The notes under the pieces are model-generated. The model searched no databases. It saw only the letters and a list, made by a program, of their open reading frames with translations, and had not been told where the DNA came from. Shown piece after piece: positions 17,966-25,683 of a stretch of DNA of 64,000 nucleotides (positions are counted from its first letter, which is position 1; every line of letters starts with the position of its first letter). The position numbers and the translations under genes are program-made. Source of the stretch: Candidatus Thorarchaeota archaeon (GTDB taxonomy: Archaea; Asgardarchaeota; Thorarchaeia; Thorarchaeales; Thorarchaeaceae); the NCBI GenBank assembly GCA_019057475.1, contig DXJO01000038.1, positions 20,801 to 84,800 of the forward strand, given 5' to 3'.

Positions 17966-18486
17966 ACGCCAACGAAGAACAGGAGTTGACAGTCGAGATT
18001 GAGAAGTCTAGGAGCGGCACGAAGATTCGAGTTGTGGGAATATCCGCAAGTACGGACGAAGCGCAATTCGATCAAGCATACAAACTAGCGGATGAACTTT
18101 ATAGGAGAATCGAAACACTCGACCTTGAAATTGAATCGGAAAACAAAATCCAACAGGCCAAGAATCAAGTTTCTCATCTTTGGGTTCAAGAGGAAAACAA
18201 ATGGAAACTCTCCGCTTCTGTTACGGAGGCATCACACCGAATCGCACTGTCACTCCTTAGAAGCTATCCGAAGTGCATAACTCAAGCAGATGTAATCAGA
18301 GAAACAAACATAGCTCAGAAGACTGTCAGCAATCATCTAGGAGGACGAAAAAAGGAGGTTCGCATATATTTCTCGAAATGTGATGGCGGTTATCAACTAA
18401 GCCAAGATGGACTCAATTGGACCATCACGAAGGTCATTCCCAAGGCCATTGGCCAAGAGATGCCGAATGAAAGGAAAGAGGAATAG
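17962..18486 (+). CDS. Winged-helix paralog 4 (array family)
   Basis: 174-aa member with an excellent ribosome site (GGAGGGGGAACTCA before the ATG). N-terminal strand-helix domain: TKIRVVGISASTDEAQFDQA with YKLADELYRRIETLD, then a charged helix. Winged helix: HRIALSLLRSYPKCITQADV, TNIAQKTVSNHLGGRKKEV and YFSKCDGGYQLSQDGL. The last motif is nearly identical to YFSKCKRGFRLSDDGL in the gene at 19520, tying that effector gene to this family. Three bases after its stop comes the nuclease-fused paralog. Confidence 0.74.
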   Translation: MNANEEQELTVEIEKSRSGTKIRVVGISASTDEAQFDQAYKLADELYRRIETLDLEIESENKIQQAKNQVSHLWVQEENKWKLSASVTEASHRIALSLLRSYPKCITQADVIRETNIAQKTVSNHLGGRKKEVRIYFSKCDGGYQLSQDGLNWTITKVIPKAIGQEMPNERKEE

Positions 18487-18489
18487 TTA

Positions 18490-19464
18490 ATGACTGATTC
18501 CGACAAACAAACCTTCTTGATCAGGAAGAAATCAGCAGGACTGGAAATCGAAACACGAGTTGATGAGAAGAATCTCGATAATGCATACCTAAAATTGGAG
18601 GAATTATGGGCACATTTCAGTCAATTGGATGAAGAGTTGGAACCCAAACGAAAAATTCGCGATCTAGTGAAAGAATGTCAGAAGTACTGGGTTCGGAAAG
18701 ATGGGAAACGGTACCTAGCGAAGGACGTTGCTTCTGTATCTCATCGAGTCGGACTATCTGTGCTCGATGGGGGCAACAAAGGAAAGAGCCTGAAGGCCAT
18801 TGCCGACGAAACCGGGTTGTCTTCACCCCTTGCGCGGTATCACCTAACTGACGCCAAGGGAGCATCAGGGTGGTGCTTACAAGATGAAAAAAGACATTGG
18901 AAACTAACACCGGAGGGATTGGAGCACGTTACAAACATAGTAATTCCGTATTTACAGGGCCGTCACGGAAATGAACTCCACATGATTCTGAAATGGATGA
19001 ATAACAGAATATACAAGGGTCAGTTTGATAGCTGGATACTCGGCAAGGTCCAAGGAAAGGTGGACAAAACCAACTTCTTGGAATATGCCGTTGGATTGCT
19101 CCTATCAGCTTTAGGTTTCCTAGTATACCAAGTGGGCATGTATAACGATAGATTCGATATCGTTGCCTGTCCGCCAGATGGGTCTATCATGCTGGTATGT
19201 GACTGTACAACAGGTTCAGTCAGAAAGAAGTCATCGGGTCTCAGCATAGTCGTGGAAGAACTCAGGACCGAATTTCCAGAGATGCACGTAGAGGGTGTTG
19301 TTTTCACAACGGAAAGAATTAGTAAGACTGATCGAAAGGATTTGCTTAGCGACAAGATTGGGATTGTTGATGCAACTCAGATCAAGGAACTCCTCAAGCT
19401 AGCAAAATCCGATCGAAATCCCGAGCTGTTGTTTGATGTCATGAGGAAGAAGGAAACGCGATAG
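18490..19464 (+). CDS. Winged-helix paralog 5 fused to a restriction-endonuclease-like domain
   Basis: 324-aa protein. Residues 1-65 are the array N-terminal domain (GLEIETRVDEKNLDNAYLKL). Residues 75-155 are the winged helix (HRVGLSVLDGGNKGKSLKA, IADETGLSSPLARYHL, HWKLTPEGLEHV). Residues 185-320 look like an Mrr-type PD-(D/E)XK domain: FLEYAVGLLLSALGFLVYQ, DRFDIVACPPDG, then IMLVCDCTTGSVRKKSSGLS, with Asp of FDIVA and Asp of CDCTTG as the acidic pair and Thr where Lys is usual. The usual E-x-K glutamate is thus Asp. It ends the four-gene operon and is the likely effector. Confidence 0.76.
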   Translation: MTDSDKQTFLIRKKSAGLEIETRVDEKNLDNAYLKLEELWAHFSQLDEELEPKRKIRDLVKECQKYWVRKDGKRYLAKDVASVSHRVGLSVLDGGNKGKSLKAIADETGLSSPLARYHLTDAKGASGWCLQDEKRHWKLTPEGLEHVTNIVIPYLQGRHGNELHMILKWMNNRIYKGQFDSWILGKVQGKVDKTNFLEYAVGLLLSALGFLVYQVGMYNDRFDIVACPPDGSIMLVCDCTTGSVRKKSSGLSIVVEELRTEFPEMHVEGVVFTTERISKTDRKDLLSDKIGIVDATQIKELLKLAKSDRNPELLFDVMRKKETR

Positions 19465-19519
19465 CTATTCTATGCCCAAACGCTCCATAAACAGCTTTGG
19501 TTACTCACTCTTGCATTGT

Positions 19520-20404
19520 TCACTCACTTGGGCGCAGGACAGAACTCATGTATTCCCTTACTCTCTCCGTTTCGAAGAAGTAGTACAATCCATCATCTGA
19601 TAAACGGAAACCTCTCTTGCATTTTGAGAAGTATTGAGAGTGGTCATGCTGTATCCCCGTTATGATTCGGGAAATGGATGACTTAACCAGACCAGTTTCC
19701 AAGGCGATTTCTTGCAGAGTCCTGCAATCGGGGTACGCTCTAAGGAGTGAAACCATAATCTTGTAAGGGGGCTTTGACTCTTCGGACTTTCTGCCAAGAG
19801 CTTCAAGCGAGCCATCATTTACATAGATAGACCAGTGACCGTCTTCCCTGCGCCAGAGATTAGTAGTCCCCTGTTTTGCACGCTTAATCATTTCATCGAA
19901 CTCTTCAGTTACATAGTCAATGGATTGAACCGGATGTTTCTCTGGAAGGGCATTGAGGACACGCAGAATCTGGTCCTGAACCTTCCGTGGGCTCTTCACA
20001 GATGTGGAATTCCCAAAAATTCTCTTGTATTCGATGACGTAGTAGCTTTTAGTGTCGAAAGGAAGTTCTCTTATCTTTTGAGTGAGTAGAATAAATGGCT
20101 TGCTCAAACCCCATGCAAGACCTAACTCTAGGAAGACATTCGGATTCGAGCCTGACAGGTCAGCAATAATCGCCCTAGATTCTTGTATGTTGGCACATAT
20201 CTTGCACCAAATCTCGGGTTTGCTCAAGTCGGAATCGGCTCTATGAACAGTCCAACCTGGCAAAGATTTCAGAACATCGTGAAATAGGCTCTGGGGCGCC
20301 TCCTTCTCTCGAAAGGGCATAAGCACAAACAGTTTGCGTGGATCATACTTCACGTTGACACCACACCGCTCGTAGTTCTTCGGGCATATGATTGGTATAC
20401 TCAT
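19520..20404 (-). CDS. Nucleoside deoxyribosyltransferase/TIR-like domain fused to the array winged helix
   Basis: 294-aa protein, convergent with the array operon. Residues 20-130 form a Rossmannoid domain of the nucleoside 2-deoxyribosyltransferase-like superfamily: KLFVLMPFREKEA, AIIADLSGSNPNVFLELGLA (the Glu of FLELG is the candidate catalytic residue) and a PFDTKSYYVIEY end. Residues 205-290 are the array winged helix: YKIMVSLLRAYPDCRTLQ, IALETGLVKSSISRIITG, YFSKCKRGFRLSDDGL. Related Rossmannoid domains act as NAD- or nucleotide-cleaving effectors in defence; that role is inferred here. Four cysteines (ICPKNYERC, WCKIC) may bind metal. Confidence 0.74.
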   Translation of the reverse strand: MSIPIICPKNYERCGVNVKYDPRKLFVLMPFREKEAPQSLFHDVLKSLPGWTVHRADSDLSKPEIWCKICANIQESRAIIADLSGSNPNVFLELGLAWGLSKPFILLTQKIRELPFDTKSYYVIEYKRIFGNSTSVKSPRKVQDQILRVLNALPEKHPVQSIDYVTEEFDEMIKRAKQGTTNLWRREDGHWSIYVNDGSLEALGRKSEESKPPYKIMVSLLRAYPDCRTLQEIALETGLVKSSISRIITGIQHDHSQYFSKCKRGFRLSDDGLYYFFETERVREYMSSVLRPSE

Positions 20405-20494
20405 AACTCTACACTTTCTCGGAAGAATCAGCTGCAGCTGCCCTGCTTCCCGTGCCCGATTCCCATGAATCGCATGTTAATTTGCCACTCAAGT

Positions 20495-23400
20495 TCAATG
20501 AGTGACACTTCCTAGAAGATGCTCAATCTTGGAGATGAGTCCATCATAGTTTTCTATCCTCTCCTTTGCTTCCTCATCACTTCCGAAGTACGACTCCACA
20601 ATCTCTTGAATCAGGCTTTCAGCATGGTCAAGTGTTCTAGCAACCCCGCTCTGAGGAGGTGTTGTCGCAAGGATCCAGTTGTACACCTGTTCCCCTGTCT
20701 TGTTGGATCTAGCACTAAGCTGAATTTCTGACTTGAACTTGAGCACAGTACAGACCAACTTCTCTTCGTCCATCTCAAGATAGCTGCCAGCCCGGATTGC
20801 CCTCAGGCCTAGTTCTCTCACGATTCGTCGACTCTCTCTGAACACCATGCCCTCTCTAGTCGTGGGGTCTGGAACGAACTCAAACGCGAACTCGCACCAT
20901 GCATTTCCGAGAAATGCACCTCCTGCCAACATCATTGCAGATATCTCTGAGTCGTCAAGTCCAGTCTTGGTCAGTCCAGATAGGCTGGTATCCTTGTCCC
21001 CATCCGAGAGCTCTACGCGCCAGCATGCACCATGACACTCCATTTCTCCGCTGGCTATGGGACATAGCTCCTCGTCGTGAGTCACAACCAGCGTTTGATG
21101 AGCGACCTCTCGGCTCGTGAGGTCCTCTGCGGTTGATGGCAGGGTCGTGCGAAAGCGGACGTACGGAGTCCTCTGCTCTACGTAGGGCCTCAGAATCTCC
21201 AGTGCATCATAATCAATGTCATCATAGGGGTTCCATGTCAGATAGGTTTCTGTGTCTTTCAGACTCTGCAGTGGAAGACCATCGACTATTGGACGTCGAA
21301 GCAGCGCGAGGAGCTCAGACGTGTGCTGGATGGACCAGCTCTCGATCAATTCGTTTCCATCAGCTCTATTGAACTCAATCGTGTAGTGGTCGTCATCCAC
21401 GTCCAGTGTGCATTTCGTCGAAACACAAAGGCTGAGTGACTCCGATATATCCTCAAGTACTCCTTGCACTCTCTTCCCTAGTGCCCGCGGAAATCGAAAC
21501 CATTCCGGCAGTAGTGGGAAGTCCTGTTCAGGCATTGTTGTGATCTGAAGTCCGCGGATGCCAGCAAGCGTTTCTCCTCTCCTCCTTATCGTGGTGAGCT
21601 TGCCCAGAGGCGTCCAATTCTCTTCATCGCGAAACCAGAAGTAATCTCCCCCGGCGGACCTATGCACGATTACGTCGTACGTGGCAGTTGCACCTACATG
21701 CTTAGACAAGCACAACGCAATCTCATCCTGACGGATTGCAGTCCAGCTTACTGTTTGCTTGGGCACAAATGGTTCGCATCCAATCCATACCCCAATCAGC
21801 ATTTTCCGACGGTCGTAGGGGTTCTCTATCGCCAAGCAATACTCCGGAGTTTCGTGCTCTTCTGACAGCACCAGAATCTGACCGTAGCTCACAGTACTCA
21901 GTTCAGGAACGTTCAGTGAGGTCATGGCTTTAGCCCGTTTCGCAAGTCCTGACCACACAGCTCTCAGATCGAGTCTAGGTGTGACCTCTTCTGACTCAGA
22001 GTTCATAAGGACGAATCCCATCTGCATGATTTGCCAAGACTTGAGAATCCTCCATAGCTCCGATAAATGCCTGTCAGCCAAAGTTGGGAACTCCCTAGTG
22101 AGCCCCAAGAGCAACAGGAAGAGGTAGTTGCCAAGAGAAACGGACAGGTACGGTCGCACACTGAGAAGATCCAGCAGCATCTCCCTGTCCTGTGCTCTCA
22201 GTCCCTCTACCAACCGGCTATCTCGAACCCACTGGAGCGTCGCCCATACTGGCTCAGAAACCGGACTCGTCTGCAAAAATCTCACGATGTCATCAAGCGC
22301 CTCGATGTGACCCTGTTTTCCATCGCCAATCGAAATCAATTCATCGAGCTCATCGAGGAACTGCGACCAGCTCGACCCGTCCTTCTCATGTCCCACTTGC
22401 CGAAGGATCCTGACGGCCTGACGAAGCCGCCTGAGTTCAAGCCGCGTGGCTCTCTCGATATCATGGCCAAAGCGCAGAGTGGCCTCTATGGGAGGTCTGT
22501 AGATACTCGCGCCCGTGCACTCTCGATTACTGTCCTTCCTGTAGGCACGTTGATGTGTGATGCTGTTCCTTGGCAGCAACGCAACACTCTCAACGAATGC
22601 TCTCCCGTGTCCCACTGTCTGCATTCTTGTCCTGTATTTCAGAAAAGGAGCTCCAGAAGGCCTGCTCTTCGAGCCATATTCAGACAGTGGCACGACATGA
22701 ATTTGCCGTCCCCCAGTATCATCCGCTTTCTGTACAATGCTCTCTGACAGATACTGCTTCAACTGAGGCACGAGCTCGATGGAGTCCCGAAAGAAATCAT
22801 CTTGCATCTCTGAATTGTGCATGACATCAGCAGACCGAATCACCGTTCGTCCTCTTTCTCCTTCTTGAGCGGATGAAACTGATGCTCGCCTTGGCTCATT
22901 CCAGAACCTTGGAGACCAGTTGTGAAGCGGTAGTACCTCTACCATGTTGAAAGAGATACCATCAATGTCCTGTCTTATGATGACTCTGAGGTCATCGAAC
23001 GCAGATGTCAACTGGCCTGATGCATACGGTCGCACGGGGAGATTCCATACGATCTCTGTGACGAAGCGGTTGAGTTCGGAACCTTGGAAGAACGGCTCCA
23101 TTGTCCTTCTCTGATAGGATGCTGAAGTACCTTCTGAGTTTCTAGGCCTGTCAAACCAGACTACCGTACAACCTGCCTCATTCAACTCAGCCGCGATTAT
23201 GCGTCGCAGCTCATAGAGTGCCGGCCGTAGTCGTTTTGGTGTGCAGTCATCCAGTACATCCCAGCCACTGACCACAACAACCCTACCATCTAGAGCATCC
23301 CATTCCTCTCCCACGAGCTTTGCTATCGACAGGTCCCCGATTCCTCTGAAGAGGAAGTCCTGTATAGCTGACGAGGCATCGCTGAACATGACTGCGCGGA

Positions 23401-25435
23401 AGAACTCGCGCATGTGGTCACTGCCTTGATCTGACCTGAGTCTAGTCCTAGCCAAAGACTCGGCTCCAAAGTCACCTGCCAAGTCCAACCACAGCATTTC
23501 AGAGTGATCATTCTCCTGTTGGAGGCCGTGGATGAGCTCAAGTCCGTGCCAGTACTTGGCTATCCAAGCAGCAGAGGGCCCTGATCTAGACGCGGAGTTC
23601 ACACTCAGATAGAGAATGAAGCGGCCTCTCGCCTTACCATTCTCCTCTAGTGGGCTGCGTTGCTCAACACCCCACAAAGGCCAGCCCTTTTTCCCAATCT
23701 GTTTCAACTGGTCAGCAGCTATGCCATGCACGATGATAGCAAGTTTCAGCCAATCCCGGGTTCCGTCATTCAAGACAACTCCCACTGGTCTGCTGAGATG
23801 CTCTTTGAGAAGGACTGAGGCGTTCTCACACAGAGCTCGCGTGAGTCGCCATAGTCTGGGACGTACCACAGAGGAGTCCTGCGAAGTGTCAAGGACCACA
23901 GTACCGGTCAGAGGCCGCACCACTGAACGGTCCTCTGTGATTCTCACATACTCCGTAGCAAGACCTTCGGCATAGGCCTCGAGCTGTTTCATGCCGTACC
24001 CCGTTGGCGTTCCGGCAACAGACGCATTCCACTCGGCGTTCGTGAGCCCGCGCTTTCTGAGAACAAACTTGGGAATAACCTTCTGTCCGTGTTTCTTGGA
24101 ATCCTTCTTCTCAGCTTTAATCTCCCAATTGAAAGCAGTCTTGCTCTTGATGTCAAAGACAGCCACGGGTATCCATACGGTCAGTTTGCCCGGCACTCTC
24201 GGGTTCTGAATCACATGACGTCTGAACATCACGAGATCCGCCCGCCCCTTCCCTAGGGAGGTTTCCACAGGGATTTCTGCTGCAAGGAGCCACTGGTCAC
24301 CCTCCTCCACCCAACGGTCACCGTTGAAGACCACCGACTCCAAGTCGTATGGCTGGACGAGTCCGTTAGTCATCAACCTGTGCCATCTGATGCCGTGCCA
24401 TCTCGCCCTCCGCATAACTTCCTTTTGTAGCCACTCACCGTCCTCATCCCGAAGGATGCCACGTTCGCATAGGTCCTTGAGGAAGTCCGCCCAGGCCTGA
24501 CGAATCTCACTCTCGGAGGCTTCCTCTTCCGGATACCTCAACTGCGTGACCTGGTCCAGGAAGAATGAAAGGTCCCACCTAGCCCTCGACTCCTCAATGG
24601 ACTGTGTCAGTGATGGCGCCCGCCCATAGTGTGTCCCGTAAAACGCCTCGATCTCCTGGACTATCTCTCGGAGAATCCAGTTCGCGTCAAGCTGTTCACT
24701 ATCCCTCCGCCCACTTCTTCTCGAACGCTTGAACCCCCGCTTCCCGCTCTCCTTCGAGGTGTAGAGATACTCGAGGAACGGTGACAGCCGCCATATCAGC
24801 AGGCCAACATACCTGCGCGCGTTGTTCATCGGCACGTCGTTGATGAAGCACTTACGACACAGTTCGAAGATGTGGGCTCTCAGCATGTCCCCGAAGTCCA
24901 GCTCCGCAAGGACAGTGTGAGCCACCTCAACCCATGGATAGTCGCTCCCGCCTTCGTACCCTGCAATCCACCTCTTGCCGCGTCGACCTGCTGTCTTTGG
25001 CTCTGGAAACGGAAACCTTGTCACGACCCAGTTCCTCAGTTGTGCGCCAGCCATGTTCAGTAGTCTGTTGAGCGGCCCAATCCTCCCCTTCCTCTCGTTC
25101 TGTATCCGCTTGTACTCCCTGTTGCCGTAGCGCGCGGTGGTTTCCCAGATCATCTTGTTGAAGTTGCGACGCATGTGTTTCTCGACGTTTGTAATGTGAG
25201 AAAAGTCGGGTTTGCCACCGCGTCTGCTCGCGCGCCACTTGCTCAGTGCTTCGGTCCACTGCCTTTGAGTGCTGGCATAGACATCCTCGATGCTCTTGAT
25301 CGTGCGCTCGCGGAAGAGGTCACGCAGTGCCGAAAGACCGTTGAGGTACGCGCGAGCTATGGCCTGCGCTGGGTCGTGGGGGTATGGCCTCTGTTCACTC
25401 TCCTTGAGGTTATCCATCGCGGGCACGCGTATCAC
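20495..25435 (-). CDS. 1646-aa orphan protein with a PD-(D/E)XK-like motif
   Basis: Very large protein; I do not recognise a family. GTG start at 25435 follows a minus-strand TATA-like CTTTTATTA at 25461-25469, implying a nearly leaderless mRNA; ATG 25417 is an alternative. The first 250 residues are basic and helical. Around residues 395-430, GRADLVMFRR and VAVFDIKSKTAFNWE give an Asp ... D-x-K pattern of the PD-(D/E)XK fold. A strand-rich middle includes VVVSGWDVLDD and TVVWFDRP, resembling part of a nucleotide-binding fold, but no Walker A is seen. The C-terminal third is acidic and all-domain unassigned. Same strand as the effector gene 19520, 90 bases downstream of it. Confidence 0.7.
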   Translation of the reverse strand: MIRVPAMDNLKESEQRPYPHDPAQAIARAYLNGLSALRDLFRERTIKSIEDVYASTQRQWTEALSKWRASRRGGKPDFSHITNVEKHMRRNFNKMIWETTARYGNREYKRIQNERKGRIGPLNRLLNMAGAQLRNWVVTRFPFPEPKTAGRRGKRWIAGYEGGSDYPWVEVAHTVLAELDFGDMLRAHIFELCRKCFINDVPMNNARRYVGLLIWRLSPFLEYLYTSKESGKRGFKRSRRSGRRDSEQLDANWILREIVQEIEAFYGTHYGRAPSLTQSIEESRARWDLSFFLDQVTQLRYPEEEASESEIRQAWADFLKDLCERGILRDEDGEWLQKEVMRRARWHGIRWHRLMTNGLVQPYDLESVVFNGDRWVEEGDQWLLAAEIPVETSLGKGRADLVMFRRHVIQNPRVPGKLTVWIPVAVFDIKSKTAFNWEIKAEKKDSKKHGQKVIPKFVLRKRGLTNAEWNASVAGTPTGYGMKQLEAYAEGLATEYVRITEDRSVVRPLTGTVVLDTSQDSSVVRPRLWRLTRALCENASVLLKEHLSRPVGVVLNDGTRDWLKLAIIVHGIAADQLKQIGKKGWPLWGVEQRSPLEENGKARGRFILYLSVNSASRSGPSAAWIAKYWHGLELIHGLQQENDHSEMLWLDLAGDFGAESLARTRLRSDQGSDHMREFFRAVMFSDASSAIQDFLFRGIGDLSIAKLVGEEWDALDGRVVVVSGWDVLDDCTPKRLRPALYELRRIIAAELNEAGCTVVWFDRPRNSEGTSASYQRRTMEPFFQGSELNRFVTEIVWNLPVRPYASGQLTSAFDDLRVIIRQDIDGISFNMVEVLPLHNWSPRFWNEPRRASVSSAQEGERGRTVIRSADVMHNSEMQDDFFRDSIELVPQLKQYLSESIVQKADDTGGRQIHVVPLSEYGSKSRPSGAPFLKYRTRMQTVGHGRAFVESVALLPRNSITHQRAYRKDSNRECTGASIYRPPIEATLRFGHDIERATRLELRRLRQAVRILRQVGHEKDGSSWSQFLDELDELISIGDGKQGHIEALDDIVRFLQTSPVSEPVWATLQWVRDSRLVEGLRAQDREMLLDLLSVRPYLSVSLGNYLFLLLLGLTREFPTLADRHLSELWRILKSWQIMQMGFVLMNSESEEVTPRLDLRAVWSGLAKRAKAMTSLNVPELSTVSYGQILVLSEEHETPEYCLAIENPYDRRKMLIGVWIGCEPFVPKQTVSWTAIRQDEIALCLSKHVGATATYDVIVHRSAGGDYFWFRDEENWTPLGKLTTIRRRGETLAGIRGLQITTMPEQDFPLLPEWFRFPRALGKRVQGVLEDISESLSLCVSTKCTLDVDDDHYTIEFNRADGNELIESWSIQHTSELLALLRRPIVDGLPLQSLKDTETYLTWNPYDDIDYDALEILRPYVEQRTPYVRFRTTLPSTAEDLTSREVAHQTLVVTHDEELCPIASGEMECHGACWRVELSDGDKDTSLSGLTKTGLDDSEISAMMLAGGAFLGNAWCEFAFEFVPDPTTREGMVFRESRRIVRELGLRAIRAGSYLEMDEEKLVCTVLKFKSEIQLSARSNKTGEQVYNWILATTPPQSGVARTLDHAESLIQEIVESYFGSDEEAKERIENYDGLISKIEHLLGSVTH

Positions 25436-25622
25436 TCGGGCATTTTGTAGGGTTATAGCCTAATAAAAGCGCGGTCTTTTCTCATTCTTTCCTCTTACTC
25501 TGGCTTGAAATCTTCGAAGTTAGAACCCGAACAGGTTCCTTTATTCAAATAATCTTCATAGATTTATATGATGTCAGTAGTAAGAAAGTGTGGAGGTTAT
25601 CACCCGACTTCCGTAGAAAGAT

Positions 25623-25639
25623 GTTGAGTGAAAACCCTC
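25623..25639 (+). repeat. Left imperfect inverted repeat of the TnpB element
   Basis: GTTGAGTGAAAACCCTC here is the reverse complement, with one internal mismatch over 15 bases, of GAGGGTGTTCACTCAC at 27451-27466. The pair brackets the tnpB gene. IS200/IS605-type elements normally lack true terminal inverted repeats, so these may be subterminal structures rather than ends. Confidence 0.5.
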
Positions 25640-25683
25640 TGACCAGAAACAGGTCGGAGATTTATATGGTACGGTGAACTTGA

